From Stutzerimonas azotifigens DSM 17556 (GTDB lineage: Bacteria > Pseudomonadota > Gammaproteobacteria > Pseudomonadales > Pseudomonadaceae), in the NCBI RefSeq assembly GCF_000425625.1, contig NZ_AUDU01000068.1:1-37394 (forward strand): DNA of 37,394 nt, written 5' to 3'. The first letter of the stretch is position 1; the number at the start of each line of letters is the position of its first letter. The notes below the pieces were generated by a model. The model searched no databases. It saw nothing but the letters and a program-made list of their open reading frames with translations, and was not told the origin of the DNA. Made by a program: the position numbers and the translations under genes. Shown here piece by piece: positions 24,244 through 33,110 of this stretch.

Positions 24244-25218
24244 ATGTCGGGCAGACCAATCGTATTACTGACGAACGCCATTCATGAGGAAGCAGAAGCA
24301 CTATTGGCGCCTCATGCCAAGTTAGTCACCGCTCCAGACACGCAGCCTAATACGTTGCGTGCGCTGGTCGGTAACGCCCATGGAATTGTGGTTAGGGCGC
24401 AACTACCAGAGGATATTTTGGATTATGCGCCCTTGCTCAAGGGAATCGTCCGTCACGGTGTGGGGCTTGATTTCATTCCCGTGGGCGGAGCAACGGCGCG
24501 GGGCATCCCCGTCGCCAATCTTCCCGGCGTCAACGCTCAGGCCGTTGCAGAGTATTGCTTTGCCGCATTGCTGCAAGTACGCAGGCCCCTGGCCTTGATG
24601 AACCATATCTTGAAATACGAGAGCTGGAATGATGCCCGGGAGATAGCGCCGGGTACTACCGAAATCAGCGGAACGACGTTGGGTGTCGTCGGCGTCGGTA
24701 ATGTTGGTCGCAAACTGGCGGAAATCGGCCGCCTTGGTTTCGGTATGACTGTCGTGGGTGCATCCAGGCAGCCGGGAAGGATGCCGAAGGGCGTTGAGGA
24801 AGTCGCGCTTGATGAAGTCTTTACGCGTAGCGACGCGATCGTCCTGGCCTGTCCGCTTACCGACGAAACACGTGGGCTCGTTAATGCGAAACGGCTGTCC
24901 CTAATGAAATCTCACGCCGTGCTGATCAATATTTCACGGGGTCCGGTGGTTGAAATAGAAGCGCTTGTTGAAGCGTTGCGCGGCAATGCGATTGGCGGTG
25001 CGGTGATGGATGTGTTCGACACTGAACCGCTCCCGCGTGAGGACGATTTACTTCGCTGTCCACGCTTAGTGCTTACACCTCACGTTGCGGCCATTACTTC
25101 GACTTCATTGCGCAAGATGAGCATTGGGGCGGCTGAAGAAATGATCCGCATCCTAAGCGGTAAGCTTCCGGATAATCTAGTTAACCCAGATTGCCTTGCG
25201 TTCAGAACAATTATCTAA
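24244..25218 (+). CDS. D-isomer-specific 2-hydroxyacid dehydrogenase
   Basis: This 324-residue protein has the NAD-binding Rossmann fingerprint GTTLGVVGVGNVGRKLAEIGR (about residues 141-161). The catalytic trio is seen as Arg in NISRGPVVE (about 235-243), Glu in DTEPLP (about 259-264) and His in LTPHVAAIT (about 278-286). HGVGLDFIPV and NLPGVNAQAVAEYCFA are also typical. It interconverts a 2-hydroxy acid and a 2-keto acid with NAD(P). The family includes phosphoglycerate, glyoxylate and hydroxypyruvate reductases, and the sequence does not decide which. It is 11 bases upstream of an enolase-superfamily gene, whose dehydratases often yield 2-keto acids, so it may reduce or oxidise that product. 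Confidence 0.9.
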   Translation: MSGRPIVLLTNAIHEEAEALLAPHAKLVTAPDTQPNTLRALVGNAHGIVVRAQLPEDILDYAPLLKGIVRHGVGLDFIPVGGATARGIPVANLPGVNAQAVAEYCFAALLQVRRPLALMNHILKYESWNDAREIAPGTTEISGTTLGVVGVGNVGRKLAEIGRLGFGMTVVGASRQPGRMPKGVEEVALDEVFTRSDAIVLACPLTDETRGLVNAKRLSLMKSHAVLINISRGPVVEIEALVEALRGNAIGGAVMDVFDTEPLPREDDLLRCPRLVLTPHVAAITSTSLRKMSIGAAEEMIRILSGKLPDNLVNPDCLAFRTII

Positions 25219-25229
25219 GTGAGGATTTT

Positions 25230-26369
25230 ATGCGCATCACAAGTGTTCAGGCCATGCCTGTTTCATACCGAGTGCCGGAAGGTCGCCAAGTTACGCTTGG
25301 AATCGGGCGTACTATCAAGCGCGATGCGGTTTTGGTGAAGGTTGAAACCGACGAAGGTATCGTTGGCTGGGGAGAGGCCCACCACGGTCGATGCCCCGGG
25401 GCAATTGCCAGGTTGATCGATACCACGATCCGTGAACTCATAACCGGGATGGACCCGTTGGACGTGGTTGCGGTGTGGGACCGGGTATATCGGATGCAAT
25501 TGGCGAGTCATGGTATGGGGGCCGCGGCCGCTATGGCCTTGAGTGGCATCGACATCGCCCTCTGGGATATTCGCGGCAAAGCCTGCAGATGGCCGATTTA
25601 TCGATTGCTGGGCGGTGGTCGGAACCATGTGCCCGCCTATGCCGGGGGTATATCGCTTGGTTGGCAGGACCCCACGGCACTGGCTGAAGAAGCGCAGGGT
25701 TACGTCGAGCAGGGTTACCGGGCGATCAAGTTACGGGTCGGCGATACACCCAAGCGAGACATTGCGCGTGTGCGAGCCGTACGCAGTGCCGTCGGCGAAG
25801 ACATCGACATCCTGGTGGATGCAAACACGTCATACACCACCGATGACGTGCGCCGGGTAATGCCGGCCTACGAGGAGTTTGCGATCGGCTGGCTGGAGGA
25901 GCCATTCCCACCACATGATCACCGCTCCTATGCCAGTGCCGCTGCTCTTGGTAGCGTCCCGCTCGCGGCTGGCGAGAATCACTACACTCGGTTCGAATTC
26001 ACTCGCCTTATCGAAGACGGCGCGGTTCATTTCGCACAGCCTGATATTTCCAAGGCCGGCGGCATTACCGAGACTCTTCGTATCGCCGCGCAAACCTCGG
26101 CCTGGAAGATTTCCTTGAATCCGCATACTTCGGCGACGGGGATCAACATGGCAGTAACTCTCCATGTGCTCGCTGCAATAGATAACCCTGGCTACTTCGA
26201 AGCGGATGTCGCTAATCACAATCCTTTCCGTGATGAAGTGGGTGGTAAACCCTACGAGCTAGATTCGAATGGCTGCGTACAGCCGCCATCAGGTCCGGGG
26301 CTTGGTATCGAAATCGACGAAGAGTTTATCAGGGCCCACCCGCTGATCGAAGGGCCTTGCTACGTCTAG
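25230..26369 (+). CDS. Mandelate racemase/muconate-lactonizing (enolase superfamily) enzyme
   Basis: This 379-residue protein shows the enolase-superfamily barrel: K167-x-R169 (AIKLRVG), metal ligands D197 (VDANTSY), E223 (WLEEPF) and E249 (AAGENHY), and the D272 (QPDISKAGG) plus H299 (LNPHTS) dyad. The Asp-His dyad places it in the mandelate racemase subgroup, which mostly contains sugar-acid and hydroxy-acid dehydratases, with some racemases and cycloisomerases. The usual second lysine is an arginine here, so it is not a standard KxK enzyme. I chose ATG 25230, preceded by GAGG, over an upstream TTG at 25191 that overlaps the previous gene. The substrate is unknown. Confidence 0.9.
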   Translation: MRITSVQAMPVSYRVPEGRQVTLGIGRTIKRDAVLVKVETDEGIVGWGEAHHGRCPGAIARLIDTTIRELITGMDPLDVVAVWDRVYRMQLASHGMGAAAAMALSGIDIALWDIRGKACRWPIYRLLGGGRNHVPAYAGGISLGWQDPTALAEEAQGYVEQGYRAIKLRVGDTPKRDIARVRAVRSAVGEDIDILVDANTSYTTDDVRRVMPAYEEFAIGWLEEPFPPHDHRSYASAAALGSVPLAAGENHYTRFEFTRLIEDGAVHFAQPDISKAGGITETLRIAAQTSAWKISLNPHTSATGINMAVTLHVLAAIDNPGYFEADVANHNPFRDEVGGKPYELDSNGCVQPPSGPGLGIEIDEEFIRAHPLIEGPCYV

Positions 26370-26496
26370 TTTATGAAGTTCGTGGCTCCGGTCGGATGTT
26401 CTTCGGGCAATCGGTTCGGACTCTCAATCCTTTTGCGGCCACGATTCGATCATTTATCCAGGCCAGAATTTGTTAGCTATAAGAGGAGCACTCAAT

Positions 26497-27486
26497 ATGT
26501 TTCAGGGCATTCTGATCGATAAAGATGAGGCCGGCTACCAAGCAACTGTTGAGACCATTGACGAATCCCGGTTGCCTGATGGAGAGGTCACCGTGAAGGT
26601 GGCGTTCTCAACGCTCAATTACAAAGACGCCTTGGCCATTACTGGCCGCTCACCGGTGGTTCGCCGCTTCCCGATGGTACCTGGCATTGATTTCTCAGGA
26701 ACGGTGGTAGACAGCCGCCATCCTGCCTGGCAGCCAGGTGATCAGGTAGTGCTCAACGGATGGGGCGTAGGCGAGACTCATTGGGGTGGTCTGGCTGAGA
26801 CGGCTCGAGTCAAGGGCGACTGGTTAATTCGTCTGCCGGCAAGCCTCACTGCCCGCCAGGCTATGGCTATAGGCACTGCCGGGTACACCGCCATGCTATG
26901 TGTCATGGCTATCGAAAAGCATGGCATCAAGCCTGCCGACGGCGAAATCCTAGTGACCGGCGCCAACGGCGGGGTCGGTAGCATCGCCACTGCTTTGCTC
27001 ACCAAACTAGGTTATGCCGTGGTTGCATCAACTGGCCGGGTTACCGAGTCGGCCTATCTCCACTCACTGGGCGCCAGGACGATCATCGACCGCAATGAGC
27101 TGTCCCAGCCAGGCAAACCCCTCGGCAAGGAGCGCTGGGCTGGAGTAATCGACACGGTTGGCAGTCATACCCTGGCTAACGCCTGCGCCGCTACCCGTTA
27201 CGGAGGGGCTGTCGCTGCTTGCGGATTGGCGGGAGGTATGGATCTTCCCGCTACGGTGGCACCGTTCATTTTGCGGGGTGTCACGCTTTATGGAATCGAT
27301 AGCGTAATGGCCCCGCTATCCTTGCGGCAACAGGCTTGGGAGCGCCTGGAACGTGATTTGGACATCGAAAAGCTCGAGGCAGTCGCTACCGAGATACCCC
27401 TCGGACAGGCGCTAACTTACGCAGAAAAGCTGTTGGAGGGGCAGGTGCGGGGACGGCTGGTGGTTCGCGTCCATTCGGAGGATTAA
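26497..27486 (+). CDS. Quinone oxidoreductase/acryloyl-CoA reductase family (YhdH/AcuI-like)
   Basis: This is a 329-residue zinc-free medium-chain reductase. AcuI/YhdH hallmarks are [36 protein letters not shown] (about residues 35-70), [21 protein letters not shown], and the nucleotide-binding [21 protein letters not shown] (about 152-172). Family members reduce acryloyl-CoA or related 2-enoyl compounds with NADPH. Together with the CoA-transferase and enoyl-CoA hydratase in the same block, a route through an acryloyl-CoA-like intermediate to propionyl-CoA is plausible, as in acrylate/DMSP metabolism. It is not shown by sequence. I chose ATG 26497, with AGAGGAG upstream. It is the last gene of the low-GC run and ends 60 bases from a convergent LysR gene. 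Confidence 0.88.
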   Translation: MFQGILIDKDEAGYQATVETIDESRLPDGEVTVKVAFSTLNYKDALAITGRSPVVRRFPMVPGIDFSGTVVDSRHPAWQPGDQVVLNGWGVGETHWGGLAETARVKGDWLIRLPASLTARQAMAIGTAGYTAMLCVMAIEKHGIKPADGEILVTGANGGVGSIATALLTKLGYAVVASTGRVTESAYLHSLGARTIIDRNELSQPGKPLGKERWAGVIDTVGSHTLANACAATRYGGAVAACGLAGGMDLPATVAPFILRGVTLYGIDSVMAPLSLRQQAWERLERDLDIEKLEAVATEIPLGQALTYAEKLLEGQVRGRLVVRVHSED

Positions 27487-27545
27487 CGGTTCGTTAAGTT
27501 CAATGTGAAGCCTGGTTCGAGTGGATCGGCTTCGCATCCATCCTT

Positions 27546-28418
27546 CTATCCCACCTTCTCCCAGAACGCCTCGGCGAACGGGCTGAGCGGCGCGGCCGGG
27601 CGCGTCAGGTGGATCTCCAGCGGAATATCCCAGCCCTCTTCCAGCGCCCGAACGAGCCTGCCTTCGACCACTTCCTGCTCGGTGAGGCCGCGGGGCAGCC
27701 AGGCGACGCCCTTGTTTTCCAGCGCCATGGACATCAGTACGGCGGCCAGGTGGCTGCTGAACAGCGGCTTGAGATGCAGGAAGCCCGCCTTGCCCTGCAG
27801 GCGGTGGGCGACGATGCGGCCGAGCCCGGATTCCTCGGTATAGGCCAGGTAGGGAAGCGATTCCGGAGCGGCGTCGAATCCGGCCGAGGTGCTCGCCAGC
27901 GGGATGAGGATGTCGTCGCCGATCTTCTTGCTGACGAACATGTCCGATGCCAGCCGCGGCGGAACGTCCGGGTGGTGATGGCTGAGCAGGAACTGTACCT
28001 GGCCCTGGGTCAGCATCTGCTCGCAGAGCGCCATGCTGTCGGAGTGCAGGCGCACGGCCTCGATCGGCGTGCCTTGTTCCATGTCCCTGATCCACTTGGG
28101 AAAGAAGGTGAAGGACAGCGAGTGGGTGGCGGCGAACTGCAGCGTCCGGGCGGCTTTGCCGGCGATCTCGCGGGCTTCGCTCCTGATCCGATAGAGCCGG
28201 CTGGCGGCCTCCTGGGCGCTGGGCAGGATGTGCCTTCCCGCTTCCGTCAGCGTGGCGCCCTGAGGCGTGCGGACGAACAGCTCCACGCCCATCCAGGTCT
28301 CCAGGGCGCGGATTCGCCGGCTGAACGCCGGCTGGGTGATGTGGCGGGCGTCGGCCGCCCGGACGAAGCTGCCGTACTCGGCGAGCGCCGCGAAATCTTC
28401 AAGCCAGACGAGTTCCAT
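27546..28418 (-). CDS. LysR-type transcriptional regulator, probable regulator of the tartrate dehydratase gene
   Basis: This 290-residue LysR protein has a helix-turn-helix in WLEDFAALAEYGSFVRAADARHITQPAFSRRIRALE (about residues 5-40) followed by LFVRTPQGATLTEAGRHIL. The effector domain contains QFAATHSLSFTFFPKWI and SGLGRIVAHRL. GC content returns to the high level of the left part of the window. It is divergent from tarD with 101 bases between the start codons, the standard layout for a LysR regulator and its target. Confidence 0.92.
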   Translation of the reverse strand: MELVWLEDFAALAEYGSFVRAADARHITQPAFSRRIRALETWMGVELFVRTPQGATLTEAGRHILPSAQEAASRLYRIRSEAREIAGKAARTLQFAATHSLSFTFFPKWIRDMEQGTPIEAVRLHSDSMALCEQMLTQGQVQFLLSHHHPDVPPRLASDMFVSKKIGDDILIPLASTSAGFDAAPESLPYLAYTEESGLGRIVAHRLQGKAGFLHLKPLFSSHLAAVLMSMALENKGVAWLPRGLTEQEVVEGRLVRALEEGWDIPLEIHLTRPAAPLSPFAEAFWEKVG

Positions 28419-28519
28419 CAGGGCAATGCCGTTTCAGCATGGGGCTGCGCATTAATAGCATTGGGCGCGCCCGGCGACCATGATTACCGTGAGCGCCTCG
28501 ACAACAGAGGAGCCCTGCC

Positions 28520-29689
28520 ATGCGCATCGTCGAAATCCGGGAAAAGACCGTTTCCATCGCCTCGCCCATCGCCAACGCCTACATCGACTTCTCCAAGATG
28601 ACCTGCTCGGTCGTGGCCGTGATCACCGACCAGGTCCGCGACGGCAAGCCGGTGATCGGCTACGGCTTCAACTCCAACGGCCGCTACGGGCAGGGCGCCC
28701 TGATGCGCGACCGCTTCCTGGCCCGCATCAGCGAAGCCGACCCGGAGTCGCTGATCGACAAGGAGCACAATAACCTCGACCCGTTCGCCATCTGGAAGAC
28801 CCTGATGACCAACGAGAAGCCGGGCGGCCACGGCGAGCGCTCCGTAGCGGTCGGCACCATCGACATGGCCGTGTGGGACGCCGTCGCCAAGATCGAAGGC
28901 AAGCCGCTGTATCGCCTGCTGGCCGACCGCTATCGCAACGGCCAGGCCGACGACAAGGTCTGGGTCTACGCTGCCGGCGGCTACTACTACCCCGGCAAGG
29001 ACCACTCCAAGCTGCAGGAAGAGATGCGCGGCTACCTGGAGCGCGGCTACAGCGTGGTCAAGATGAAGATCGGCGCCGCCCCGCTGGGCGAGGACATCCG
29101 CCGCATCGAGGCCGTGCTGGAAGTCGTCGGCGATGGCAGCCACCTGGCGGTGGACGCCAACGGCCGTTTCGACCAGCAGACCGCCATCGCCTATGCCGAG
29201 GCGCTGAAGCCGTACAACCTGTTCTGGTACGAAGAGGCCGGCGACCCGCTCGACTACGCCCTGCAGGCCGAGCTGGCGAACCACTACGAGCTGCCCATGG
29301 CCACCGGCGAGAACCTGTTCTCGCACCAGGACGCACGCAACCTGCTGCGCCATGGCGGCATGCGCCCCGACCGCGACTACCTGCAGTTCGACTGCGCGCT
29401 GTCCTACGGCCTGGTCGAGTACATGCGCACCCTGAAGGTCATGGAGGAGATGGGCTGGTCGTCGCGCCGCGTGGTCCCGCACGGTGGCCACCAGATGTCG
29501 CTGAACATCGCTGCCGGCCTGCACCTGGGCGGCAACGAGTCCTACCCGGACGTGTTCCAGCCCTTCGGCGGCTTCGCCGACGGCATCCGCGTGGAGAACG
29601 GCTACGTCGGCCTGCCGGACGTGCCCGGCGTCGGCTTCGAAGCCAAGTCCGCGCTCTACGCCGTCATGCGCGAGTTGGGCGAGGGCTGA
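28520..29689 (+). CDS. tarD: D(-)-tartrate dehydratase
   Basis: This 389-residue enolase-superfamily protein matches what I recall of the characterised Bradyrhizobium japonicum TarD almost throughout: MINEKPGGHGERSVAVGTID-like stretches, GGYYYPGK and MRPDRDxLQFDCALSYG. Catalytic residues are visible as K181-x-K183 (VVKMKIG), D212 (VDANGRF), E238 (WYEEAGD), E264 (ATGENLF) and H321 (VPHGGHQ), each one position before the TarD numbering. It dehydrates D-tartrate to oxaloacetate, using Mg2+. GAGGAG precedes the ATG. It is divergent from a LysR gene and followed by a strong hairpin terminator, so it appears to be a single-gene transcript. No tartrate transporter is adjacent. The TctCBA systems nearby are possible partners. 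Confidence 0.92.
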   Translation: MRIVEIREKTVSIASPIANAYIDFSKMTCSVVAVITDQVRDGKPVIGYGFNSNGRYGQGALMRDRFLARISEADPESLIDKEHNNLDPFAIWKTLMTNEKPGGHGERSVAVGTIDMAVWDAVAKIEGKPLYRLLADRYRNGQADDKVWVYAAGGYYYPGKDHSKLQEEMRGYLERGYSVVKMKIGAAPLGEDIRRIEAVLEVVGDGSHLAVDANGRFDQQTAIAYAEALKPYNLFWYEEAGDPLDYALQAELANHYELPMATGENLFSHQDARNLLRHGGMRPDRDYLQFDCALSYGLVEYMRTLKVMEEMGWSSRRVVPHGGHQMSLNIAAGLHLGGNESYPDVFQPFGGFADGIRVENGYVGLPDVPGVGFEAKSALYAVMRELGEG

Positions 29690-29736
29690 TGCCCACCGCC
29701 ATGGCCTCGCAGAGGCCGTGGCGAGCGGGAAAACCG

Positions 29737-29766
29737 AAGGGCCCCAGGCGTAAGCCTGGGGCCCTT
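29737..29766. terminator. Hairpin terminator after tarD (first of two near-identical copies)
   Basis: AAGGGCCCCAGGC-GTAA-GCCTGGGGCCCTT is a perfect 13-bp stem with a GTAA loop, followed by a single extra T before G. A weaker inverted repeat (CCATGGCCTC-GCA-GAGGCCGTGG, 29699-29721, one G-T pair) lies between it and the tarD stop. The same hairpin recurs at 33072-33105 beside a tRNA 3' end. It may originally be a tRNA terminator that was duplicated and now serves tarD. Confidence 0.85.
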
Positions 29767-29775
29767 TGTCGTATC

Positions 29776-29806
29776 TGGCGCATCCGGCATGGTTCCTAAC
29801 CCACCA
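29776..29806 (-). pseudogene. Decayed tRNA 3' end, duplicate of the fragment at 33111
   Basis: TGGCGCATCCGGC is identical to the first 13 bases of the tRNA 3' fragment at 33111 (acceptor strand plus CCA on the minus strand). It is followed by ATGGTTCCTAACCCACC, which resembles GGGATTCGAACCCACG, the T-arm, with changes. Because the preceding hairpin is also shared, this looks like an old attachment-site copy that has degenerated. Confidence 0.55.
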
Positions 29807-29915
29807 TCGTCTGCAAGCGAGGCGGAACGCAGCTTCGAACGAACCGTTTCTGGAAAGGCAGCTCACATGCAGGGGGCACTCACTCCAGGCCCTGCCCGGA
29901 AGTGTCCCCCATTCA

Positions 29916-29926
29916 AATAAAAACAA
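29916..29926 (+). promoter_or_regulatory. Candidate Crc/Hfq motif upstream of the secreted hydrolase gene
   Basis: AATAAAAACAA contains two overlapping AANAANAA matches about 20 bases before the start codon and just before the GGAG ribosome-binding site. A role in catabolite repression is inferred. Confidence 0.35.
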
Positions 29927-29946
29927 GCTGTGTATGGAGTCGCTTA

Positions 29947-31185
29947 ATGCCTGTCTTTCCCAATGCCATTCCTTTCAACCGCCTCATCCTGGCCACTGCA
30001 ATGACCCTTTCAGCCTCCCTGAGCCTGGCTGCCGAGGTGGTGAACCCGCACGCCGACGAGCCCATCGGTACCGTCCAGCAGGTCTATGACGGTGCACTCA
30101 TGCCTGACGTCCAAGTGAACACCTTCCGTAACATCGACCGGCTGTTCGCCACCGCGGTGGTCAAGCACGGCAGCGAGGTGCTGCCGCTGCCCGCCGCGCC
30201 GAAGCCGCTTGAGAACTTCCGCTTCGAGTCCAATGGCAAGACCTACGACCTGTACGACTACGTGTCGCTGAACCGCGTCAGCGGGCTGCTGGTGATCAAG
30301 GACGGCAGGATCGCCCATGAGAGCTATCAGCTCGGCAACACCGAGAACACGCGCTGGATGTCCATGTCGGTGGTGAAGTCGATCACCGCCACCCTGATCG
30401 GCGCCGCCATCCAGGACGGACACATCAAGGACATCGACGATCCCATCGTCCAGTACCTGCCCGAGCTCAAGGGCAGCGCCTACGACGGCGTGAGCGTGCG
30501 CAACCTGCTGCAGATGGCCTCGGGCGTGGGGTGGAACGAAACCTATACCGATCCGAAATCGGATCGCCGCCGCATGCTCGAAGTGCAGAACGCCCAGACG
30601 CCCGGCGGCGTGCTGCAGCTGATGGCCAAGCTGCCGCGCGCGACGGAGCCCGGAACGCGCTGGAACTACAGCACGGGCGAAACCCACGTCGCCGGCGCCC
30701 TGGTTCGCGCCGCGGTCGGCAAGCCGGTCAGCCAGTACCTGTCGGAGCGGATCTGGAGCAAGGTCGGCATGGAGTCGGACGCCACCTGGTGGCTCGAGTC
30801 GCCCGACGGCCTGGAGGTGGGCGGCAGCGGTCTTTCCGCGACGCTGCGTGACTACGGCCGCTTCGGCCTGTTCCTGCTCAGCGATGGCGTCGTCGGCGGC
30901 GAGCGAATCCTGCCCGAGGGCTGGGTCGAGGTGGCCGGCTCGCCGAAGACCATCAAGGGCGAGCAGGTCGACTACGGCTATATGCTGTGGCCCATTCCCG
31001 ACTCGAAAGGCACGCCGAACGAGGGGGCCTTCGAAGCCCGTGGCATCTTCGGACAGCACGTCTACATGAACCCGCGCGAGAAGGTGGTGATCGTGGTCTG
31101 GGGCGCGCTGCCCAAGCCGCAGGGCATGGCGACGGTCAAGGACACCGATTTCTTTGCCGCGGCCGTCGACGCGCTCAAGCGGTAG
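29947..31185 (+). CDS. Secreted serine hydrolase, class C beta-lactamase/6-aminohexanoate-dimer hydrolase (NylB) fold
   Basis: This 412-residue protein has a signal peptide (LILATAMTLSASLSLAA, cut before EVVNPH) and then a beta-lactamase/transpeptidase fold. The nucleophile motif S131-VV-K134 occurs in WMSMSVVKSITATLIG, the tyrosine is in RWNYSTGETHVAG, and LLQMASGVGWNE is typical of NylB-type esterases. These enzymes hydrolyse esters or short amides and rarely give beta-lactam resistance. I chose ATG 29947, preceded by GGAG, over an in-frame GTG at 29902 that would place a charged extension before the signal peptide. The next gene is a porin in the same direction. The pair could release and import an acidic product, which is speculative. 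Confidence 0.88.
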   Translation: MPVFPNAIPFNRLILATAMTLSASLSLAAEVVNPHADEPIGTVQQVYDGALMPDVQVNTFRNIDRLFATAVVKHGSEVLPLPAAPKPLENFRFESNGKTYDLYDYVSLNRVSGLLVIKDGRIAHESYQLGNTENTRWMSMSVVKSITATLIGAAIQDGHIKDIDDPIVQYLPELKGSAYDGVSVRNLLQMASGVGWNETYTDPKSDRRRMLEVQNAQTPGGVLQLMAKLPRATEPGTRWNYSTGETHVAGALVRAAVGKPVSQYLSERIWSKVGMESDATWWLESPDGLEVGGSGLSATLRDYGRFGLFLLSDGVVGGERILPEGWVEVAGSPKTIKGEQVDYGYMLWPIPDSKGTPNEGAFEARGIFGQHVYMNPREKVVIVVWGALPKPQGMATVKDTDFFAAAVDALKR

Positions 31186-31241
31186 CCAGCCGATTCAGCA
31201 CTTCGCCCGGATTGCTGGAAACCGCGCAAGTATCTGGCGCT

Positions 31242-31271
31242 CTGGCGACCGTGCGGCAGAACGGTCGCCAG
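31242..31271. other. Strong hairpin after the hydrolase gene, within a 579-base gap
   Basis: CTGGCGACCGT and ACGGTCGCCAG form a perfect 11-bp stem with an 8-base loop, 56 bases after the hydrolase stop. No T-run follows, so it may be an mRNA-stabilising or Rho-linked element. The rest of the gap 31186-31764 has lower GC and no supportable gene or clear promoter. The short open frames there lack ribosome-binding sites and homology I recognise. Confidence 0.45.
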
Positions 31272-31764
31272 GCCGGTCCGTCGCAGGCGATGCCGGAGCC
31301 GCCGTCAAAGAAACGGGTCCCACGTCGGGCCTTATTGGTTCTTCGGTAATTGCATCGCACTTGAACAACGCGCGCTTAATTGCCTGCACCCATGTCGTGC
31401 ATGATCTTCAATGGTTGCGTCACCATAACGATGCATGAAGCAGAGTAATCCATGGGGAATCCATAAATCGTTTGTGGATGTGCCGGTGCGTTTCCAGAAT
31501 CGGAATGGCGGTGACTCTGGTGGCCTTCTGACCCTGCCGAACGGAAAGCATCTTTGGCCTGTATGGAACTGGTAAGGGTCGATCTGCGCACAGAGTTACC
31601 CGTTTTGTCAGTACAACAAGACCGCTCAAACAGGCCGCTCCAGCGGGCAGTGTTTAATTCTCGCTGAAAAAAATACCCAACTTTCGAAAACTTCCCTGAT
31701 GGGAGGGCGGGTTTCTATTGGCTGAAAAAAACTGCCACTAACCAAACACTGGAGATCGTTTGAC

Positions 31765-33027
31765 ATGAAAAGAACCTTGCTTGCAATCACGCTGGCCAAC
31801 ATGCCTGTCCTGGCATTCGCCCAGGCATCCGGCACGCCGGCTCCGGCTTCGGTATCCGCACCGCAATCGGCCCAGGCCGCCACGCCGCCGGCGGCGCCGC
31901 GCAAGCCCTTCCCGCACATTTCCCTGCGCAGCGATGACGGCACCAGTTCGCTGGACATCGGCGGTGCGTTGCGGACGAACTACCGCGACGAAGACTGGGA
32001 CAGCGAGAACAGCGGACGCTTCCTGTTCGACACCTTTCGCGTCGACCTGCGGGCCAGGCATCAGGACTTCTTCGCCGAAGCGAACTACTGGTTCCAGGAC
32101 GACGGCAAGCGCTCCATCGACCGCGCGTTTGTCGGCTACGACCTGAGCGAGCAATCCAACATACAACTTGGCGCACCGTTCAAACCCTTCGGCCTGGAGC
32201 CTTATCCGCAGTTTGGCTGGAGTTATCACATTCCATTCTTCCTGGGCTACGGCGTAAGTGCCGGCGCGGGTATCAAGTACAACTACAAGGACGCCGACTG
32301 GGATCTGCAGGCCGGCTACTTCCCGCGCATGTTGCCGTCGAGCATGCGTTATTCGCCGGAAGTGGGGCGTTACAAGGATCTCGATGAAAACGCGGTGCCG
32401 GCGGTGCACGGCGGCCAGGACAACGAAAAGCGCGACCAGGTGAACCTTCGCCTGGCCCGCACCTTCGCCGGCGAAGGCTGGAAGACCGAGATCGGCGGCT
32501 CGCTGGCCGGGGCCAGGCTGTACAACGCGACCACCCGCGACGATGGGGACTACTGGGCCGCCGGCCTGCATGCGGTGGTCAACAGCGGGCCCTGGACCCT
32601 GGCCACCCAGGGCATCCGCTACGCATTCGATCCGAAGAACCCCGACGGCATAGCCGACAACCAGGTCCTGATGGGGGGCAACGGCCTGACACCCGCCTTC
32701 ATGATCGCCGCCAAGGGCACCGTCGCCTCGCTCAACATCGCCTACGACATCGCGACCCCGGGCCTGGGCATGCTGAAGCAGATCAAGCTGTACAACGACT
32801 ACAGCCGCTTCTTCAAGGACGAGAGCGGCTGGGCCGATTCGCAGATGTACACCGCGGGCATCCAGTTCCTCGCCCTGCCGATCATCGGCTGGCTGGATCT
32901 GACCTGGGCGAAGAACGCCAACCCCTTCGGCGGCGCAGAGAACGGAACCGGCTGGACCTCCACCACTTCCTCCGGAAGCAACGACTGGTACTACCGGACC
33001 AACCTGAACATCGGTTACTACTTCTGA
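31765..33027 (+). CDS. Outer-membrane porin, OprO/OprP (phosphate-selective porin) family
   Basis: This 420-residue protein has a signal peptide (MKRTLLAITLANMPVLAFAQA). An Ala/Pro-rich linker (about residues 22-48) and a beta-barrel of alternating strands follow: LDIGGALRTNYRDEDWD, FRVDLRARHQDFFAEANYWF, LNIAYDIATPGLGMLKQIKLYNDYSRFF. It ends in the C-terminal aromatic signature NIGYYF used for outer-membrane insertion. The family has trimeric 16-strand channels for phosphate or other anions. Members next to catabolic genes are thought to take up organic acids. The linker and context suggest an anion/carboxylate channel rather than OprP itself. GGAG precedes the ATG, and a hairpin terminator follows 45 bases after the stop. 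Confidence 0.87.
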   Translation: MKRTLLAITLANMPVLAFAQASGTPAPASVSAPQSAQAATPPAAPRKPFPHISLRSDDGTSSLDIGGALRTNYRDEDWDSENSGRFLFDTFRVDLRARHQDFFAEANYWFQDDGKRSIDRAFVGYDLSEQSNIQLGAPFKPFGLEPYPQFGWSYHIPFFLGYGVSAGAGIKYNYKDADWDLQAGYFPRMLPSSMRYSPEVGRYKDLDENAVPAVHGGQDNEKRDQVNLRLARTFAGEGWKTEIGGSLAGARLYNATTRDDGDYWAAGLHAVVNSGPWTLATQGIRYAFDPKNPDGIADNQVLMGGNGLTPAFMIAAKGTVASLNIAYDIATPGLGMLKQIKLYNDYSRFFKDESGWADSQMYTAGIQFLALPIIGWLDLTWAKNANPFGGAENGTGWTSTTSSGSNDWYYRTNLNIGYYF

Positions 33028-33071
33028 CCGGCCACGGTGTGGTCGAGTCGAACTCGACGCACCCGAAAAAC

Positions 33072-33106
33072 AAAAGGGCCCCAAGCGTAAGCCTGGGGCC
33101 CTTTTT
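33072..33106. terminator. Hairpin terminator between the porin gene and the tRNA fragment (second copy)
   Basis: AAAAGGGCCCCAAGC-GTAA-GCCTGGGGCCCTTTT pairs with one mismatch and is followed by T-runs on both strands, so it can act in both directions. On the plus strand it ends the porin transcript. On the minus strand it lies just beyond the tRNA 3' end and was probably that tRNA's terminator. It is nearly identical to 29737-29766. Confidence 0.9.
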
Positions 33107-33110
33107 CATA

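Noticed and set aside
28484..29926. 480-codon minus-strand frame opposite tarD
   Set aside because: Shadow of a strongly conserved D-tartrate dehydratase; it also runs through the terminator hairpin.
29947..31185. Antibiotic-resistance beta-lactamase
   Set aside because: The SxxK serine-hydrolase fold is present, but NylB-type features and the lack of an AmpC-type YAN/KTG arrangement favour an esterase or amidase.
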